DNA from: Macrothele yani
Lineage: Eukaryota; Arthropoda; Arachnida; Araneae; Macrothelidae
Direction of reading: 5' to 3'
DNA length: 64,000 nucleotides
Assembly: GCA_039090855.1 (NCBI GenBank)
Contig: CM077034.1
Coordinates: 9,812,984 to 9,876,983 of the forward strand
Position 1 is the stretch's first letter. The number at the start of each line of letters is the position of its first letter. Position numbers and translations under genes: made by a program. Below are positions 1-11,250 of the stretch, piece by piece. A model generated the notes under the pieces. The model searched no databases. It was not told the DNA's origin and saw only the letters and a list, made by a program, of their open reading frames with translations.

Positions 1-3000
1 CAGAACCTTGTATACGCTGTTGAAGCGAATAATTAGTTGCTTTCTTTCATAACCTTGGATACGGTGTTGAAGCTAACAATCTCTTGCTTTCTTTCAGATC
101 CTTGGATACACTGTTGAAGCCAATACTCCATTGCTTTCTTTCAGATCCTTGGGTACGCTGGTGAAGCTAATAATCCGTTGCTTTCTTTCAGAACCTTGTA
201 TACGCTGTTGAAGCGAATAATTAGTTGCTTTCTTTCATAACCTTGGATACGGTGTTGAAGCTAACAATCTCTTGCTTTCTTTCAGATCCTTGGATACACT
301 GTTGAAGCCAATACTCCATTGCTTTCTTTCAGATCCTTGGGTACGCTGGTGAAGCTAATAATCCGTTGCTTTCTTTCAGAACCTTGTATACGCTGTTGAA
401 GCGAATAATTAGTTGCTTTCTTTCATAACCTTGGATACGGTGTTGAAGCTAACAATCTCTTGCTTTCTTTCAGATCCTTGGATACACTGTTGAAGCCAAT
501 ACTCCATTGCTTTCTTTCAGATCCTTGGGTACGCTGGTGAAGCTAATAATCCGTTGCTTTCTTTCAGAACCTTGTATACGCTGTTGAAGCGAATAATTAG
601 TTGCTTTCTTTCATAACCTTGGATACGGTGTTGAAGCTAACAATCTCTTGCTTTCTTTCAGATCCTTGGATACACTGTTGAAGCCAATACTCCATTGCTT
701 TCTTTCAGATCCTTGGGTACGCTGGTGAAGCCAATAATCCGTTGCTTTCTTTCAGAACCTTGTATACGCTGTTGAAGCGAATAATTAGTTGCTTTCTTTC
801 ATAACCTTGGATACGGTGTTGAAGCTAACAATCTCTTGCTTTCTTTCAGATCCTTGGATACACTGTTGAAGCCAATACTCCATTGCTTTCTTTCAGATCC
901 TTGGGTACGCTGGTGAAGCTAATAATCCGTTGCTTTCTTTCAGAACCTTGTATACGCTGTTGAAGCGAATAATTAGTTGCTTTCTTTCATAACCTTGGAT
1001 ACGGTGTTGAAGCTAACAATCTCTTGCTTTCTTTCAGATCCTTGGATACACTGTTGAAGCCAATACTCCATTGCTTTCTTTCAGATCCTTGGGTACGCTG
1101 GTGAAGCCAATAATCCGTTGCTTTCTTTCAGAACCTTGTATACGCTGTTGAAGCGAATAATTAGTTGCTTTCTTTCATAACCTTGGATACGGTGTTGAAG
1201 CTAACAATCTCTTGCTTTCTTTCAGATCCTTGGATACACTGTTGAAGCCAATACTCCATTGCTTTCTTTCAGATCCTTGGGTACGCTGGTGAAGCCAATA
1301 ATCCGTTGCTTTCTTTCAGAACCTTGTATACGCTGTTGAAGCGAATAATTAGTTGCTTTCTTTCATAACCTTGGATACGGTGTTGAAGCTAACAATCTCT
1401 TGCTTTCTTTCAGATCCTTGGATACACTGTTGAAGCCAATACTCCATTGCTTTCTTTCAGATCCTTGGGTACGCTGGTGAAGCTAATAATCCGTTGCTTT
1501 CTTTCAGAACCTTGTATACGCTGTTGAAGCGAATAATTAGTTGCTTTCTTTCATAACCTTGGATACGGTGTTGAAGCTAACAATCTCTTGCTTTCTTTCA
1601 GATCCTTGGATACACTGTTGAAGCCAATACTCCATTGCTTTCTTTCAGATCCTTGGGTACGCTGGTGAAGCTAATAATCCGTTGCTTTCTTTCAGAACCT
1701 TGTATACGCTGTTGAAGCGAATAATTAGTTGCTTTCTTTCATAACCTTGGATACGGTGTTGAAGCTAACAATCTCTTGCTTTCTTTCAGATCCTTGGATA
1801 CACTGTTGAAGCCAATACTCCATTGCTTTCTTTCAGATCCTTGGGTACGCTGGTGAAGCTAATAATCCGTTGCTTTCTTTCAGAACCTTGTATACGCTGT
1901 TGAAGCGAATAATTAGTTGCTTTCTTTCATAACCTTGGATACGGTGTTGAAGCTAACAATCTCTTGCTTTCTTTCAGATCCTTGGATACACTGTTGAAGC
2001 CAATACTCCATTGCTTTCTTTCAGATCCTTGGGTACGCTGGTGAAGCTAATAATCCGTTGCTTTCTTTCAGAACCTTGTATACGCTGTTGAAGCGAATAA
2101 TTAGTTGCTTTCTTTCATAACCTTGGATACGGTGTTGAAGCTAACAATCTCTTGCTTTCTTTCAGATCCTTGGATACACTGTTGAAGCCAATACTCCATT
2201 GCTTTCTTTCAGATCCTTGGGTACGCTGGTGAAGCTAATAATCCGTTGCTTTCTTTCAGAACCTTGTATACGCTGTTGAAGCGAATAATTAGTTGCTTTC
2301 TTTCATAACCTTGGATACGGTGTTGAAGCTAACAATCTCTTGCTTTCTTTCAGATCCTTGGATACACTGTTGAAGCCAATACTCCATTGCTTTCTTTCAG
2401 ATCCTTGGGTACGCTGGTGAAGCTAATAATCCGTTGCTTTCTTTCAGAACCTTGTATACGCTGTTGAAGCGAATAATTAGTTGCTTTCTTTCATAACCTT
2501 GGATACGGTGTTGAAGCTAACAATCTCTTGCTTTCTTTCAGATCCTTGGATACACTGTTGAAGCCAATACTCCATTGCTTTCTTTCAGATCCTTGGGTAC
2601 GCTGGTGAAGCTAATAATCCGTTGCTTTCTTTCAGAACCTTGTATACGCTGTTGAAGCGAATAATTAGTTGCTTTCTTTCATAACCTTGGATACGGTGTT
2701 GAAGCTAACAATCTCTTGCTTTCTTTCAGATCCTTGGATACACTGTTGAAGCCAATACTCCATTGCTTTCTTTCAGATCCTTGGGTACGCTGGTGAAGCT
2801 AATAATCCGTTGCTTTCTTTCAGAACCTTGTATACGCTGTTGAAGCGAATAATTAGTTGCTTTCTTTCATAACCTTGGATACGGTGTTGAAGCTAACAAT
2901 CTCTTGCTTTCTTTCAGATCCTTGGATACACTGTTGAAGCCAATACTCCATTGCTTTCTTTCAGATCCTTGGGTACGCTGGTGAAGCTAATAATCCGTTG

Positions 3001-6000
3001 CTTTCTTTCAGAACCTTGTATACGCTGTTGAAGCGAATAATTAGTTGCTTTCTTTCATAACCTTGGATACGGTGTTGAAGCTAACAATCTCTTGCTTTCT
3101 TTCAGATCCTTGGATACACTGTTGAAGCCAATACTCCATTGCTTTCTTTCAGATCCTTGGGTACGCTGGTGAAGCTAATAATCCGTTGCTTTCTTTCAGA
3201 ACCTTGTATACGCTGTTGAAGCGAATAATTAGTTGCTTTCTTTCATAACCTTGGATACGGTGTTGAAGCTAACAATCTCTTGCTTTCTTTCAGATCCTTG
3301 GATACACTGTTGAAGCCAATACTCCATTGCTTTCTTTCAGATCCTTGGGTACGCTGGTGAAGCTAATAATCCGTTGCTTTCTTTCAGAACCTTGTATACG
3401 CTGTTGAAGCGAATAATTAGTTGCTTTCTTTCATAACCTTGGATACGGTGTTGAAGCTAACAATCTCTTGCTTTCTTTCAGATCCTTGGATACACTGTTG
3501 AAGCCAATACTCCATTGCTTTCTTTCAGATCCTTGGGTACGCTGGTGAAGCTAATAATCCGTTGCTTTCTTTCAGAACCTTGTATACGCTGTTGAAGCGA
3601 ATAATTAGTTGCTTTCTTTCATAACCTTGGATACGGTGTTGAAGCTAACAATCTCTTGCTTTCTTTCAGATCCTTGGATACACTGTTGAAGCCAATACTC
3701 CATTGCTTTCTTTCAGATCCTTGGGTACGCTGGTGAAGCTAATAATCCGTTGCTTTCTTTCAGAACCTTGTATACGCTGTTGAAGCGAATAATTAGTTGC
3801 TTTCTTTCATAACCTTGGATACGGTGTTGAAGCTAACAATCTCTTGCTTTCTTTCAGATCCTTGGATACACTGTTGAAGCCAATACTCCATTGCTTTCTT
3901 TCAGATCCTTGGGTACGCTGGTGAAGCTAATAATCCGTTGCTTTCTTTCAGAACCTTGTATACGCTGTTGAAGCGAATAATTAGTTGCTTTCTTTCATAA
4001 CCTTGGATACGGTGTTGAAGCTAACAATCTCTTGCTTTCTTTCAGATCCTTGGATACACTGTTGAAGCCAATACTCCATTGCTTTCTTTCAGATCCTTGG
4101 GTACGCTGGTGAAGCTAATAATCCGTTGCTTTCTTTCAGAACCTTGTATACGCTGTTGAAGCGAATAATTAGTTGCTTTCTTTCATAACCTTGGATACGG
4201 TGTTGAAGCTAACAATCTCTTGCTTTCTTTCAGATCCTTGGATACACTGTTGAAGCCAATACTCCATTGCTTTCTTTCAGATCCTTGGGTACGCTGGTGA
4301 AGCTAATAATCCGTTGCTTTCTTTCAGAACCTTGTATACGCTGTTGAAGCGAATAATTAGTTGCTTTCTTTCATAACCTTGGATACGGTGTTGAAGCTAA
4401 CAATCTCTTGCTTTCTTTCAGATCCTTGGATACACTGTTGAAGCCAATACTCCATTGCTTTCTTTCAGATCCTTGGGTACGCTGGTGAAGCCAATAATCC
4501 GTTGCTTTCTTTCATAACCTTGTATACGCTGTTGAAGCGAATAATTAGTTGCTTTCTTTCATAACCTTGGATACGGTGTTGAAGCTAACAATCTCTTGCT
4601 TTCTTTCAGATCCTTGGATACACTGTTGAAGCCAATACTCCATTGCTTTCTTTCAGATCCTTGGGTACGCTGGTGAAGCTAATAATCCGTTGCTTTCTTT
4701 CAGAACCTTGTATACGCTGTTGAAGCGAATAATTAGTTGCTTTCTTTCATAACCTTGGATACGGTGTTGAAGCTAACAATCTCTTGCTTTCTTTCAGATC
4801 CTTGGATACACTGTTGAAGCCAATACTCCATTGCTTTCTTTCAGATCCTTGGGTACGCTGGTGAAGCTAATAATCCGTTGCTTTCTTTCAGAACCTTGTA
4901 TACGCTGTTGAAGCGAATAATTAGTTGCTTTCTTTCATAACCTTGGATACGGTGTTGAAGCTAACAATCTCTTGCTTTCTTTCAGATCCTTGGATACACT
5001 GTTGAAGCCAATACTCCATTGCTTTCTTTCAGATCCTTGGGTACGCTGGTGAAGCTAATAATCCGTTGCTTTCTTTCAGAACCTTGTATACGCTGTTGAA
5101 GCGAATAATTAGTTGCTTTCTTTCATAACCTTGGATACGGTGTTGAAGCTAACAATCTCTTGCTTTCTTTCAGATCCTTGGATACACTGTTGAAGCCAAT
5201 ACTCCATTGCTTTCTTTCAGATCCTTGGGTACGCTGGTGAAGCTAATAATCCGTTGCTTTCTTTCAGAACCTTGTATACGCTGTTGAAGCGAATAATTAG
5301 TTGCTTTCTTTCATAACCTTGGATACGGTGTTGAAGCTAACAATCTCTTGCTTTCTTTCAGATCCTTGGATACACTGTTGAAGCCAATACTCCATTGCTT
5401 TCTTTCAGATCCTTGGGTACGCTGGTGAAGCTAATAATCCGTTGCTTTCTTTCAGAACCTTGTATACGCTGTTGAAGCGAATAATTAGTTGCTTTCTTTC
5501 ATAACCTTGGATACGGTGTTGAAGCTAACAATCTCTTGCTTTCTTTCAGATCCTTGGATACACTGTTGAAGCCAATACTCCATTGCTTTCTTTCAGATCC
5601 TTGGGTACGCTGGTGAAGCTAATAATCCGTTGCTTTCTTTCATAACCTTGTATACGCTGTTGAAGCGAATAATTAGTTGCTTTCTTTCATAACCTTGGAT
5701 ACGGTGTTGAAGCTAACAATCTCTTGCTTTCTTTCAGATCCTTGGATACACTGTTGAAGCCAATACTCCATTGCTTTCTTTCAGATCCTTGGGTACGCTG
5801 GTGAAGCTAATAATCCGTTGCTTTCTTTCATAACCTTGTATACGCTGTTGAAGCGAATAATTAGTTGCTTTCTTTCATAACCTTGGATACGGTGTTGAAG
5901 CTAACAATCTCTTGCTTTCTTTCAGATCCTTGGATACACTGTTGAAGCCAATACTCCATTGCTTTCTTTCAGATCCTTGGGTACGCTGGTGAAGCTAATA

Positions 6001-7052
6001 ATCCGTTGCTTTCTTTCATAACCTTGTATACGCTGTTGAAGCGAATAATTAGTTGCTTTCTTTCATAACCTTGGATACGGTGTTGAAGCTAACAATCTCT
6101 TGCTTTCTTTCAGATCCTTGGATACACTGTTGAAGCCAATACTCCATTGCTTTCTTTCAGATCCTTGGGTACGCTGGTGAAGCTAATAATCCGTTGCTTT
6201 CTTTCATAACCTTGTATACGCTGTTGAAGCGAATAATTAGTTGCTTTCTTTCATAACCTTGGATACGGTGTTGAAGCTAACAATCTCTTGCTTTCTTTCA
6301 GATCCTTGGATACACTGTTGAAGCCAATACTCCATTGCTTTCTTTCAGATCCTTGGATACGCTGGTGAAGCTAATAATCCGTTGCTTTCTTTCATAACCT
6401 TGTATACGCTGTTGAAGCGAATAATTAGTTGCTTTCTTTCATAACCTTGGATACGGTGTTGAAGCTAACAATCTCTTGCTTTCTTTCAGATCCTTGGATA
6501 CACTGTTGAAGCCAATACTCCATTGCTTTCTTTCAGATCCTTGGGTACGCTGGTGAAGCTAATAATCCGTTGCTTTCTTTCAGAACCTTGTATACGCTGT
6601 TGAAGCGAATAATTAGTTGCTTTCTTTCAGAACCTTGGATACAGTGTTGAAGCTAACAATCTCTTGCTTTCTTTCAGATCCTTGGATACACTGTTGAAGC
6701 CAATACTCCATTGCTTTCTTTCAGATCCTTGGGTACGCTGGTGAAGCTAATAATCCGTTGCTTTCTTTCAGAACCTTGTATACGCTGTTGAAGCGAATAA
6801 TTAGTTGCTTTCTTTCAGAACCTTGGATACGGTGTTGAAGCTAACAATCTCTTGCTTTCTTTCAGATCCTTTTATACGCTGTTGAAGACAATACTCCATT
6901 GCTTTCTTTCAGATCCTTGGGTACGCTGGTGAAGCTAATAATCCGTTGCTTTCTTTCAGAACCTTGTATACGCTGTTGAAGCGAATAATTAGTTGCTTTC
7001 TTTCAGAACCTTGGATACGCTGTCGAAGGCAACAATCCCTTGCTTTCTTTCA
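1..7052. repeat. Sat-A: 188-bp higher-order satellite (4 x 47 bp)
   Basis: About 37.5 tandem copies of a 188-bp unit. Each unit has four related 47-bp subunits that share the core CCTTG-ATAC-CTG-TGAAG and the ending TTGCTTTCTTT. The subunits are told apart by the words after GAAG: GCGAATAATTAG, GCTAACAATCTC, GCCAATACTCC and GCTAATAATCCG. Copies are almost identical from 1 to about 6550. The last two to three units (6581-7052) pick up substitutions, and the array then stops in unique sequence, so the right edge is degenerate as is usual for a satellite boundary. The left edge is outside the window. I see no transposase-like or RT-like translation in it, so unlike the other arrays its origin is unknown. 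Confidence 0.97.
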
Positions 7053-7211
7053 GAGTATTGTACTTTCAGAGCATGTTTGCAAATTACTTGAATTCCGTGG
7101 GATTCGCAGCTAAATGATACAAATATATGATATGATCATAAATATTTGTCTTCTGTCTCTCTCTGTCCAGCACTTGTTAATTACAGTTTTCTTCCCTATC
7201 AAAACGTTTAG
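7053..7211. other. Unique sequence, probable intron 5' of sushi exon 1
   Basis: AT-rich single-copy sequence between the end of Sat-A and a likely splice acceptor. A pyrimidine-rich tract (TTTTCTTCCCTATC) lies just before AACGTTTAG at the end of the segment. No coding signal is seen. Confidence 0.4.
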
Positions 7212-7426
7212 GTGGAGCGAACGGTTTTTCGAGCATCCAGTGCGAAGCAAATGGTTTGTGGTCCCGGCCTCAGGTTCTGTGTCAAGTGACCTGCGCCCCT
7301 CCGACGCCCCCGCTCACACTGTTCTTGCGAGTCCCAGATGCCGCAATGCCGACACTTTCGTGTTTGGCCAGCGATGCAGATTCCGCTGTAAAAGGGATAC
7401 CACGTCCAAACTTTTGGACTCAGAAA
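7212..7426 (+). CDS. Candidate sushi (CCP) domain exon 1, one frameshift
   Basis: Seen: a segment bounded by an acceptor-like TTTAG and a consensus donor AAA|GTAAGT. One frame reads IQCEANGLWSRPQVLC-QVTCAPP, which looks like the end of one sushi module (third Cys, Trp, fourth Cys), a short linker and the first Cys-Pro of the next. Further on, a second frame reads FVFGQRCRFRCKRD, the G-x-x-C-x-x-x-C core expected later in that next module. The frame change falls near the C5 run at about 7301-7305. Exon length is 215 nt, and both edges would be phase 1 if one base were missing (216), which fits a single-base deletion or a sequencing slip. Known: sushi modules are about 60-residue extracellular folds with four cysteines and are often coded by phase-1 exons. 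Inferred: part of a secreted or membrane sushi-repeat protein, perhaps now a pseudogene. Chance Cys spacing is the alternative. Confidence 0.5.
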
Positions 7427-7715
7427 GTAAGTCACTTTTGCTATTGTAATACATCCTATAATGTTCCACTTTTGCCCAGGCAGTTTTTCTACGTCGTATC
7501 GTCGTCTCGTCCTTGTTACGTAACGTCAGGCACTTTCAGTCATCCCAAAATACAGGAGCGAAAAAAAGAATAATGTCCGATGAGGAGGTATCCGAAGTCG
7601 AATCCCCGGCCGTGGTGCACATTGGCCACTGAGATTGCGCAGCACACCGGCCTGGCATCAGCAGGCGGCGTAAGTTAGTGCCAGTTTGCCGTCAGAATGC
7701 ATGTCGTCAGCCAAC
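7427..7715. other. Intron-like unique sequence
   Basis: Begins with a GTAAGT donor. Single-copy, mixed GC, with no transposase or exon motifs that I recognise. It may contain the unrecognised 5' end of the mariner relic whose coding remains start at about 7716. Confidence 0.3.
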
Positions 7716-9885
7716 ATGGAAGTGGACAAGGAGCCCACCCACCATTGAATGCTGTGCTGTAAGGAACATTACCAATGTATACCAAAATGACATATTTCAT
7801 CGTCAGGGCTGTCGTTGAGTTGAACGCTTTCCAGAGGAAACTTCTGACCTGTCAGACCATCCCAAAACTGAATGGTCCCCCGACAGTGGATACGGACATA
7901 CTGAAGACTTTAGTGGAGAAATACCCACGTGTGACCAAGCGGGAGTTGGTCGAACAGCCAGGGACTACAATAAAGTCTTCGGTATGTCGAAGACTTTAGT
8001 GGAGACCGACCCACGTGTGACCATGCGGGAGTTCACCGAACAGCCGGGGACTACACTAAAGTCTTCGGCATGTCGAAGACTTTAGTGGAGACCGACCCAC
8101 GTGTGACCAAGCGGGAGTTCACCGAACATCCGAGGACTACACTAAAGCCTTCGGCATGTCGAAGACTTTAGTGGAGACCGACCCACGTGTGACCATGCGG
8201 GAGTTCACCGAACAGCCGGGGACTACACTAAAGTCTTCGGCATGTCGAAGACTTTAGTGGAGACCGACCCACGTGTGACCAAGCGGGAGTTCGTCGAACA
8301 GCCGGGGACTACACTAAAGCCTTCGACATGTCGAAGACTTTAGTGGAGACCGACCCAAGTGTGACCAAGCGGGAGTTCACCGAACAGCCGAGGACTACAC
8401 TAAAGTCTTCGGCATGTCGAAGACTTTAGTGGAGACCGACCCACGTGTGACCAAGCGAGAGTTCACCGAACATCCAAGGACTACACTAAAGCCTTCGGCA
8501 TGTCGAAGACTTTAGTGGAGACCGACTCACGTGTGACCATGCGGGAATTCACCGAACAGCCGGGAACTACACTAAAGTCTTCGGCATGTCGAAGACTTTA
8601 GTTTAGACCGACCCACGTGTGACCAAGCGGGAGTTCACCGAACATCCGAGGACTACACTAAAGCCTTCGGCATGTCGAAGACTTTAGTGGAGACCGACCC
8701 ACGTGTGACCAAGCGGGAGTTAACCGAACATCCGAGGACTACACTAAAGTCTTCGGCATGTCGAAGACTTTAGTGGAGACACCCACGTGTGACCAAGCGG
8801 GAGTTCACCGAACAGCCGGGGACTACACTAAAGTCTTCGGCATGTCGAAGACTTTAGTGGAGACCGACCCCACGTGTGACCAAGCGGGAGTTGGTCGAAC
8901 AGCAGGGACTACACTAAAGTCTTCGGCATGTCGAAGACTTTAGTGGAGACCGACCCACGTGTGACCAAGCGAGAGTTCACCGAACATCCAAGGACTACAC
9001 TAAAGCCTTCGGCATGTCGAAGACTTTAGTGGAGACCGACTCACGTGTGACCATGCGGGAATTCACCGAACAGCCGGGGACTACACTAAAGTCTTCGGCA
9101 TGTCGAAGACTTTAGTTTAGACCGACCCACGTGTGACCAAGCGGGAGTTCACCGAACATCCGAGGACTACACCAAAGTCTTGGGCATGTCGAAGACTTTA
9201 GTGGAGACCGACCCACGTGTGACCAAGCGGGAGTTGTCCGAACAGCCAGGGAGTACATTAAATTCTTTGGCATGTCGAAGACTTTAGTGGAGACCGACCC
9301 ACGTGTGACCAAGCGGGAGTTCACCGAACATCCGAGGACTACACCAAAGTCTTCGGCATGTTGAAGACTTTAGTGGAGACCGACCCACGTGTGACCAAGC
9401 GGGAGTTGTCCGAACAGCCAGGGAGTACATTAAATTCTTTGGCATGTCGAAGACTTTAGTGGAGACCGACCCACGTGTGACCAAGCGGGAGTTCACCGAA
9501 CATCCGAGGACTACACCAAAGTCTTCGGCATGTTGAAGACTTTAGTGGAGACCGACCCACGTGTGACCAAGCGGGAGTTGTCCGAACAGCCAGGGAGTAC
9601 ATTAAATTCTTTGGCATGTCGAAGACTTTAGTGGAGACCGACCCACGTGTGACCACGCAGGAATTAGAGAAACAGCTCAGGACTACCCACAGGAGCATTA
9701 TGACGCATTACGTCAACTTGGGAAGGTGCGCAAGAGGAGAGTTTGGGTGAACCATCAACTCACACAGTTGAGCAGAAAGCAAATCGCATGAGCGCATGCG
9801 CTCCTCTGCTTGCACGTGACCGAGTTGAACCGATCTTTGGCCGCATTGTGACAGGTTACGAGAAATGGGTTAAAAAAATATCTTT
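7716..9885 (+). mobile_element. Mariner relic split by an internal satellite (Sat-B)
   Basis: Decayed mariner transposase (DDD type; cuts and pastes DNA at TA). Starting at ATG 7716 (MEVDKE), pieces in shifting frames read RNITNVYQND, then VERF, then PKLNGPPTVDTDILKTLVE and PRVTKRELVEQ. This matches the paired helix-turn-helix N-terminal region of mariner transposases. Sat-B then intervenes. From about 9640 the gene resumes in register with TTQELEKQL, LGKVRKRRVWVNHQLTQ and finally RIVTGYEKWV. In the family that last motif is VTGDEKW, and its Asp is the first catalytic residue; here it is Tyr (codon 9857-9859). Everything after about 9885, including the other two catalytic Asp and the 3' inverted repeat, is missing. 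Several frameshifts and stops make it dead. Confidence 0.85.
7904..9655 (+). repeat. Sat-B: 86-bp satellite made of mariner HTH code
   Basis: About 20 tandem copies of an 86-bp unit, diverged by several percent. The unit translates as KTLVETDPRVTKREF plus TEQPGTTLKSS. This is the same segment as the flanking mariner gene (LKTLVEKYPRVTKRELVEQ on the left, ETDPRVTTQELEKQL on the right). The first and last units merge in register with the single-copy transposase, so the array is an internal expansion of that gene. Since 86 is not a multiple of 3, no long frame survives. Each unit carries a 13-bp inverted repeat, ACTAAAGTCTTCG and CGAAGACTTTAGT, around a 6-nt loop (for example 8055-8086). The last copies (from about 9112) form a 172-bp dimeric higher-order repeat. 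Confidence 0.93.
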
Positions 9886-10044
9886 AAAAATGAGAACCTG
9901 AACCTATTACGGGTTTTTTTTTTTAAGTACAATCATATCGTAAATGAGTACATGACAAGTTCAAATATAGGTAACCATACGTACTTAAAAATAACTGCGT
10001 CAATAAATATAAATGTAAATATAATCTCGTATTACTTCATTATA
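9886..10044. other. AT-rich spacer
   Basis: Single-copy AT-rich DNA between two mariner copies, with a T10 run near 9914. No gene or repeat is seen. Position 10043-10044 is the TA target of the next element. Confidence 0.5.
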
Positions 10045-10704
10045 CGAGGGGTGTTCAAATGAAAAGGTACGAAACGTCATAAGAACGTAACCGTTAACAT
10101 ATTTGCCTATGCCGCTATGGGAGAACGTAGCGACACATCTAGGGATGTGATTGGAGTCGCCGGCGTGGATCGGAGCATGCGCGGGAGAGAGCAGAGGCTC
10201 TTATAAAGAGCGCCGTCCAATTGGCTACTTGTTGAATTCCTCCAGCACAGACGAACCATTAACTCCGATGTGTACTGTGAGACACTCCGAAGCCTACGCA
10301 GGTACATCGAGAACAAAAGACCGGGGCTGCCCACGGAGGGTGTGGTTCTGCTCCATGATAACGCGCGTCCACACGTCTCCAGGGTCACACACGCGGAACT
10401 GGCCAAGTTCCAGTGGGAGCAGCTTGACCATCCGCCCTACAGCCCGGACATGTCGCCCTGCGATTTCCATGTGTTGGGTCCCCTGAAAAAACATCTGAAA
10501 GGGAAGCGCTTCCACTCGGACGACGAACTCAAGGACGCTGTGCAGGACTGGGTCTCGTCACGGCCACAGGAATTCTGGGAACAAGGAATCCTTGCTCGTT
10601 AATCAATGGGATCGTTGTGCTAAGGCCTATGGTGTATACTTTGAATAAAGTCTTCATTTATACCCACAGTGTCGTTTCGTACCTTTTCATTTGAACACTC
10701 CTTG
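10045..10704 (+). mobile_element. Internally deleted mariner with intact ends
   Basis: A 660-bp element flanked by TA (10043-10044 and 10705-10706). The inverted repeats are 32 bp, at 10045-10076 and 10673-10704, with two mismatches; both contain GTTCAAATGAAAAGG. The interior keeps only the C-terminal part of a transposase after about 150 bp of 5' non-coding sequence, so the N-terminal DNA-binding region and the first catalytic Asp have been deleted. It is non-autonomous but could be mobilised in trans if a relative supplies transposase. Confidence 0.93.
10228..10648 (+). pseudogene. Mariner transposase, C-terminal half
   Basis: The open stretch reads VEFLQHRRTINSDVYCETL, then LLHDNARPHVSRVT (second catalytic Asp in HDNARPH), then HPPYSPDMSPCDFHVLGPL (third Asp in the PYSPD motif), and later FHSDDELKDAV. 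A frame change near 10595 introduces a stop at 10600-10602. The next frame continues as NQWDRCAKAYGVYFE and ends at TAA 10646-10648, which is the normal mariner C-terminus. An AATAAA overlaps the stop (10644-10649). The N-terminal half is absent. Sequence between the catalytic motifs is well preserved, which suggests fairly recent loss. Confidence 0.9.
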
Positions 10705-10706
10705 TA

Positions 10707-10866
10707 GATGTCATAGATTTTAAGAGAAATTGTTTAATAAACGTGTAAAGTGACACACATAAATAATTAGTACAACAAAGTCACTGATCAAAATGAATTT
10801 AATTATATATCAAGTATCTTTGTGTACGTTTTTACATTAATTATATTTGTGTCTATCTCATAAATA
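10707..10866. other. AT-rich spacer
   Basis: Single-copy AT-rich DNA with no recognisable gene. It ends at the TA that precedes the inverted-repeat-like end of the next mariner relic. Confidence 0.45.
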
Positions 10867-10941
10867 TTCGGTTGTCGGAAAAGTCATGACGCATTTTAGC
10901 CATGTTTTGCAAAGGTCATTTATTGATAGAAAAAACAAAGA

Positions 10942-11230
10942 TCAATCAATGATATAATGCCCGTTTTGTTCGATAACCTTTTGCCATCTTTCAGTGAGCT
11001 GCAGAATGCCTCGTTCACAGAAGGACCTGTCTTTCGTGGCGAAAAACTGTACAAGGTGCTGATTTACAGCCTCATCTGAATTGAACGTTATACCATGCAA
11101 GGACTGTTGAAGAGAGCGAAACAAGTGGAAGTCTGACGGCGCAAGGTCGAGCGAGTATGCTGGGTGTGGAAACACATTCCACACAAGTTCCAATAATTTT
11201 TGGTGGGGGATTAAATTTTTGGCGGGTGAT
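10942..11230 (-). pseudogene. Mariner transposase C-terminal fragment
   Basis: Minus-strand reading: IPHQKLLELVWNVFPHP, then AYSLDLAPSDFHLFRSLQQ (the third catalytic Asp lies in YSLDLAPSD; the family norm is YSPDLAPSD), then ATKDRSFCERGIL and ERWQKVIEQNGHYIID with a stop. This is the normal end of a mariner transposase. The first and second catalytic Asp are absent. Upstream, the code corresponding to LIPHQK is itself repeated about three times in a 22-bp motif (about 11190-11250) before the satellite begins. Confidence 0.88.
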
Positions 11231-11250
11231 CAAATTTTTGGCTGGTGATC
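11190..11250. repeat. 22-bp mini-repeat, about three copies
   Basis: Three near copies of a unit with the core AATTTTTGG-GGGTGATCAA sit between the transposase C-terminal fragment and Sat-C. On the minus strand each encodes a variant of the LI-x-x-QK segment that occurs once in the intact family. It looks like a second, small in-gene tandem expansion. Confidence 0.6.

Noticed and set aside
1..7052. CENP-B-box-like motif in Sat-A
   Set aside because: No stretch matching the conserved bases of that box was found in the 188-bp unit.
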